From: Limnohabitans sp. Rim8
GTDB taxonomy: Bacteria; Pseudomonadota; Gammaproteobacteria; Burkholderiales; Burkholderiaceae_C
Length of the DNA: 38,017 bases
Reading direction: 5' to 3'
NCBI GenBank assembly: GCA_945897795.1
Contig: CAMDFT010000027.1
Location: 1-38,017, forward strand
Under the pieces are notes generated by a model that was not told the origin of the DNA, ran no database searches, and saw only the letters and a program-made list of their open reading frames with translations. The first letter of the stretch is position 1, and the number at the start of each line of letters is the position of its first letter. The translations under genes were made by a program, and so were the position numbers. Below, piece by piece: positions 35,247 to 38,017 of the stretch.

Positions 35247-36700
35247 CTGTTTGCCCACCTCATAAAAATAGTTTTGACCTGCGGGTCAGACTTCATACGC
35301 TCTAGGAGCAACTTCACCACACCCATGATGCGCTTGCAAAATTCTGACTCGGGCTTGCGGCCGAGAACATCTCCATGCATTGCATGGTGGTAGACCGGAT
35401 CAGCTCCGCACCAAGGCTCAAAAGCACAATCACTGCACATTGGAGCAGACAACGTGAATGAATCTTCGAGTGCGCCAAGCAGTACCTCATTGGTGAATAC
35501 ATCCTCATAGCTGCTCGTAAAGAGGTTTCCAATCTTAAAGGTTGTATCGTCCATTTCTCGTAGCATTCGACTTTCATCGGAAGCATAAATGTCCCCGTCG
35601 TAGTTGAAGACTACGGCTGCGATGCCAGCACCCGATGGATTCATTAAGTCAACATAGCCTGGATCGTTTGACGTCAGCATTTTGGTCAACATTAGCGCAG
35701 CGAATTGCTCTGTGAACCGCACGCCTTGCTTGTTAAGTTCGATGATGTAGTCTAGCCCTTCTTCATAAAACTTCAGCCACCTATCTACGTTGTATGCACC
35801 ATAGCTCTTTGTTTTGATCGCAAATCCATAGGGCGATAAATGGCGAAAGAAGATTCCATCAAAGCCATGCCTGAGGTACTCGTCAACAATATCTTTGGCT
35901 CGTGTCAGGCTAGCCGGTGAAGTAGTCATTAGAGCCGAGACAGCATCAAAGCCGAGCACGCCTCGCGTTCTTTCAAGACCCTCTACGAACCGTGCGTAGC
36001 TATCACGGCCTGGTCTAGGTCGGTTCCGATTGTGCAGGTCCTCTGGACCATCAAGCGAGGTGGATAAATAGACTTTATGAGCCTTGCAAAAAAGCAAAAT
36101 TTCGTCGGTCACCAGAGTCAATGTGCTCGTGATCACAAATTGAAGATCACGGTTTTGAGTTTCGTTGATCTCTTTTGCCCTGAGTACGATGTGCTTGACG
36201 AGATCGAAGTTGAGTAATGGCTCACCGCCCTGGAATTCGATCTTGATGGCAGGGTTCGGCGATCTGAAGACGATTGCAAGGGCTTTTTCAGCCATGTCAA
36301 TCGTCATATCAAAGGCAACCTTGTTTTCAGACTGACGTGAGACTTGGCAGTATTGGCAGCTGTGATCGCAGCGAAGCGTAACCACGAAAATGTGCAAGTT
36401 GGTGAAGTTTCGTAGCTTGCTGTACTTCGTTCGAGTTTTTAGACCCAACAACTCAATGCTTGCTTTATCCCCATTCTCTTTGATGAAGTGGCGAGAACGC
36501 AATAAAGAGTAAATTTTGCTATTCGGATCGAGCTTCTTGCTAAGTGTCGCTTCTAGGTCTTCGCGCGAAATGAAGGCGAACTCACCTACATAGTTTGTGA
36601 TCACCACGTCGTGATCATCCAAGGGCTCAAATTTGAAGGGCAGCAGTTGATACTGGCCTTGAGTTGCCTTGTATTCAACAAAAGGACTAAATTTTGTCAC
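35240..36700 (-). CDS. hxsB: HxsB, radical SAM/SPASM maturase of the His-Xaa-Ser system
   Basis: This 486-aa radical SAM protein carries CDHSCQYC (C111, C115, C118), the SAM-binding GGEP motif (EFQGGEPLLNF) and a C-terminal SPASM-type Cys set (CSDCAFEPWCGADP...SEFCKRI) that should bind auxiliary [4Fe-4S] clusters. The N-terminal 95 residues may hold the peptide-recognition region. The order hxsA-hxsD-hxsB-hxsC and this length fit the described HxsB family. The start is GTG 36700, which overlaps the hxsD stop by 4 nt (GTGA); the stop overlaps the hxsC start region. Tight coupling argues that HxsD, HxsB and HxsC are made in fixed ratio. Confidence 0.92.
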   Translation of the reverse strand: MTKFSPFVEYKATQGQYQLLPFKFEPLDDHDVVITNYVGEFAFISREDLEATLSKKLDPNSKIYSLLRSRHFIKENGDKASIELLGLKTRTKYSKLRNFTNLHIFVVTLRCDHSCQYCQVSRQSENKVAFDMTIDMAEKALAIVFRSPNPAIKIEFQGGEPLLNFDLVKHIVLRAKEINETQNRDLQFVITSTLTLVTDEILLFCKAHKVYLSTSLDGPEDLHNRNRPRPGRDSYARFVEGLERTRGVLGFDAVSALMTTSPASLTRAKDIVDEYLRHGFDGIFFRHLSPYGFAIKTKSYGAYNVDRWLKFYEEGLDYIIELNKQGVRFTEQFAALMLTKMLTSNDPGYVDLMNPSGAGIAAVVFNYDGDIYASDESRMLREMDDTTFKIGNLFTSSYEDVFTNEVLLGALEDSFTLSAPMCSDCAFEPWCGADPVYHHAMHGDVLGRKPESEFCKRIMGVVKLLLERMKSDPQVKTIFMRWANRC

Positions 36701-36981
36701 CCCTGTAATCCTGTGCGTGAAAACGTGTAGGCCAAGATCAGGTTACGCACATCTTGAGTCTCTTCCTTGATTTGCTTTCGTAGCTGTTGATCAAGCAGCT
36801 CTCGCTTGAAGTCGGCGATGTGATCGTTAAACTTATCTTCGTGGCCTGCTATGGGCTCAATTTCGCAGAGCCACTCTTCGTCAGCTGGTTTGATCAGTAT
36901 CGTGATTCGATCAATGAAACGATAAGCTGCTTTTTGAGTTGCTTCAAGGCTATAGATTTCTTTGTTCAAATTCAATTTCAT
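36697..36981 (-). CDS. hxsD: HxsD, small protein of the His-Xaa-Ser system
   Basis: This 94-aa protein resembles HxsD: an N-terminal beta-rich half (EIYSLEATQKAAYRFIDRIT, then a WLCEIEP strand) and a C-terminal helical half (IADFKRELLDQQLRKQIKEE) ending in a conserved-looking RNLILAYTFSRTGL. The fold pattern hints at a small precursor-binding partner, comparable in role to RiPP recognition proteins; this is inference. The open frame reaches 37011, but that start falls inside the terminator hairpin, so ATG 36981 is chosen. It overlaps hxsB by 4 nt. Confidence 0.85.
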   Translation of the reverse strand: MKLNLNKEIYSLEATQKAAYRFIDRITILIKPADEEWLCEIEPIAGHEDKFNDHIADFKRELLDQQLRKQIKEETQDVRNLILAYTFSRTGLQG

Positions 36982-36996
36982 TATGAAATCCCATAT

Positions 36997-37020
36997 AAAA
37001 AAGTCCGCCAAAGGCGGACT
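36997..37020 (-). terminator. Intrinsic terminator between hxsA and hxsD
   Basis: On the minus strand AGTCCGCC, loop TTT and GGCGGACT form an 8-bp GC-rich stem followed directly by six T residues. It lies 24 nt after the hxsA stop and 16 nt before the hxsD start. Partial termination here would give high precursor mRNA and lower maturase mRNA, a common plan in peptide-modification operons. Confidence 0.9.
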
Positions 37021-37044
37021 GTCGGAGCGTTCAAAATGCGAGCA

Positions 37045-37335
37045 TTAGCGACTAGAGTAGTGGGACCTGTGCGAACTGTGTGAACTGTGTGATCTGTGCG
37101 AAGAGTGATAAGCCATCATCAAGCCAGTATCTTCAGCTCTCTTAAGTACAAAATTGAACTCATCGCCATTAGCATCCTTGATTGAGATGTTCTCACCAAG
37201 AGATGAAGTCTGAGCTGTAGAGATGTTCTGTGAATCTTTCACAAATGAAGAGGCTGCAGCGTTTGCAGAAGTAGGGGCAGCATCTGCGGCAAAGGCAGCT
37301 GCGAGAGTAGCGAAAGCAGTGAGAAATTTTTTCAT
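37045..37335 (-). CDS. hxsA: HxsA, His-Xaa-Ser repeat precursor peptide
   Basis: The 96-aa product starts with a Sec-type signal sequence (MKKFLTAFATLAAAFAADAA, cleavage probably near residue 19-26). A middle part (about 30-70, with ISIKDANGDEFNFVLKRAED) is followed by six consecutive triplets at residues 77-94: HSS, HRS, HSS, HSS, HRS, HYS, then SR. This is the modification target expected for HxsB and HxsC. A strong AAGGAG ribosome-binding site precedes the ATG, and a good sigma-70 promoter and a terminator frame the gene. The export signal suggests that the modified peptide is used in the periplasm or outside the cell. Function is unknown. Confidence 0.92.
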   Translation of the reverse strand: MKKFLTAFATLAAAFAADAAPTSANAAASSFVKDSQNISTAQTSSLGENISIKDANGDEFNFVLKRAEDTGLMMAYHSSHRSHSSHSSHRSHYSSR

Positions 37336-37353
37336 AAATACTCCTTTTTAAAT

Positions 37354-37382
37354 ATCATAACGTGTCGCAGCAAAAAATGCAA
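37354..37382 (-). promoter_or_regulatory. Sigma-70 promoter of the hxs operon
   Basis: On the minus strand TTGCAT (-35) and TATGAT (-10) are 17 bp apart, with the -10 ending 19 nt before the hxsA start. The predicted transcript would start near 37347, almost at the ribosome-binding site, giving an unusually short leader. Confidence 0.8.
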
Positions 37383-37390
37383 CATTTTTA

Positions 37391-37402
37391 TTGGCGTGCC
37401 AA
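37391..37402. promoter_or_regulatory. Palindrome TTGGC-GT-GCCAA upstream of the hxsA promoter
   Basis: A perfect 5-bp inverted repeat with a 2-nt centre lies 8 bp upstream of the -35 element. Its placement suits an activator or repressor site for hxsA. No regulator gene is seen next to the operon. Confidence 0.4.
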
Positions 37403-37431
37403 CCCTTAAATTTTATTTCTAAATTATTAAC

Positions 37432-37459
37432 ATTTAAAATTAATTTGTTAATTTTAAAT
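37432..37459. repeat. AT-only palindrome between the integrase and hxsA
   Basis: ATTTAAAATTAA and TTAATTTTAAAT pair perfectly across TTTG. It sits in a strongly AT-rich stretch (37383-37480) between the partial integrase and the hxs promoter. It could bind nucleoid proteins such as H-NS or IHF, or be part of an attachment region. Confidence 0.7.
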
Positions 37460-37513
37460 TATTTCTCAACTGAATCCGTTGTTTCTCTGCGAACAGACCC
37501 GTTGACATCAGGC

Positions 37514-38017
37514 CTAGACAAGTTCAACTGCGGCCTTTAACTGGCTTGGACTGCTGTACAAATATGCGGCAGTGGTCTGGATGCTGCGGTGGCCAGCCAG
37601 AGTTTTGAGGATGTGAATCGCGGTGCCCTTGTTGGCCAGTGAGGTTAAAAACGTCCTGCGACCGCTGTGACTGCTTGCGCCTTGCAGTCCTGCACCTGCG
37701 TACAGCAATGCAAACGTCTGTGCCAGGCTATTTGCGCTAAACCCAGTTAGGATGCTTTTTTGGCTGGCAAAGAACGGATAGCCTCTGTCCACACACTTGG
37801 CCTGTGCGGCATATGCCTGCAGTTCCTCACGCAATTTGATGTTGACGAAGACTGTGCGTGCGTGCCTACCCTTGGTCATGTCGGGTAGCAAGCGAATTTC
37901 TTCTTTCACTGTGCCATCGGTATTGATGACGTCACTCCAGCGCAAGCAAGCTACCTCACCAATACGCAAACCCGCTAAGTGCGTGAGCAACATCATGGCC
38001 CGGTTGCGTTGCGCAAA
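37514..38017 (-). CDS. Tyrosine recombinase/integrase, C-terminal part (runs off the window)
   Basis: The frame is open to the last base, so only the C-terminal 167 residues or so are visible. All catalytic positions of the family are present: Arg in LAGLRIGEVACLRW, Lys in TKGRHART, HxxR in SHSGRRTF, His in LAGHRSIQ and the nucleophile Tyr in TAAYLYSS. The domain resembles XerC/D-like integrases and is unlike the 449-aa integrase at 16388. It lies 131 nt upstream of the hxs promoter on the same strand, probably marking one side of an island or an integron-like or phage-derived element. Confidence 0.9.
   Translation of the reverse strand, partial: FAQRNRAMMLLTHLAGLRIGEVACLRWSDVINTDGTVKEEIRLLPDMTKGRHARTVFVNIKLREELQAYAAQAKCVDRGYPFFASQKSILTGFSANSLAQTFALLYAGAGLQGASSHSGRRTFLTSLANKGTAIHILKTLAGHRSIQTTAAYLYSSPSQLKAAVELV

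Noticed and set aside
37391..37432. Possible sigma-54 promoter (TGGCAC...TTGCA) upstream of hxsA
   Set aside because: The elements are 13 nt apart instead of 5, whereas a well-spaced sigma-70 promoter overlaps the same bases.

Overview
The window looks like a betaproteobacterial chromosome, most likely Burkholderiales and probably Comamonadaceae. This is inferred from the high-GC housekeeping genes, the iscR-iscS-iscU-iscA-hscB-hscA-fdx order followed by a DnaQ-type exonuclease and tRNA-Val, and the Bug-type solute receptor. No genus can be fixed from the sequence alone.

Region 1 (1-8113) is core genome. It holds the 3' part of uvrB, the complete Fe-S assembly operon behind two IscR-like operator sites, a DnaQ-family exonuclease, tRNA-Val(CAC) and a terminator. 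Region 2 (about 8.1-14.4 kb) is a gene-poor kilobase, then a LysR regulator and a co-directional catabolic operon: CaiB/BaiF CoA-transferase, HMG-CoA-lyase-like enzyme, VOC protein, alpha/beta hydrolase and Bug receptor. This set suggests uptake, CoA activation and C-C cleavage of an unidentified carboxylic acid.

Region 3 (about 14.4-29.5 kb) is accessory DNA. It has small Cys-rich proteins, a secreted thermonuclease-like protein, an integrase fragment that has lost its tyrosine, an intact tyrosine integrase with two unknown partner genes, and a broken Mpi-type serine recombinase next to A/T-rich inverted repeats. It also has a DUF4136-like lipoprotein, an AT-rich secreted protein with six 93-bp repeats, a 990-aa surface lipoprotein, a DUF3293 protein and an ADP-ribosylglycohydrolase with an unusual N-terminal extension.

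Region 4 (29.6-37.4 kb) is the most interesting part. It is an eight-gene minus-strand operon of lower GC content (by eye). It starts with a complete His-Xaa-Ser peptide-maturation system: hxsA precursor, hxsD, and the radical SAM genes hxsB and hxsC. It continues at close spacing into an SxtJ-family membrane protein, a 49-aa DUF5989/SxtK-like membrane peptide, a NodU/CmcH/SxtI-type carbamoyltransferase and a membrane-anchored SGNH hydrolase fused to a beta-propeller. The precursor has its own promoter and a terminator directly behind it, so peptide would be made in excess over enzymes. The reading proposed here is an exported, radical-SAM-modified His/Ser-rich peptide pathway coupled to a carbamoylation and envelope module. 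A second, partial tyrosine recombinase lies just upstream of hxsA, which fits an island.
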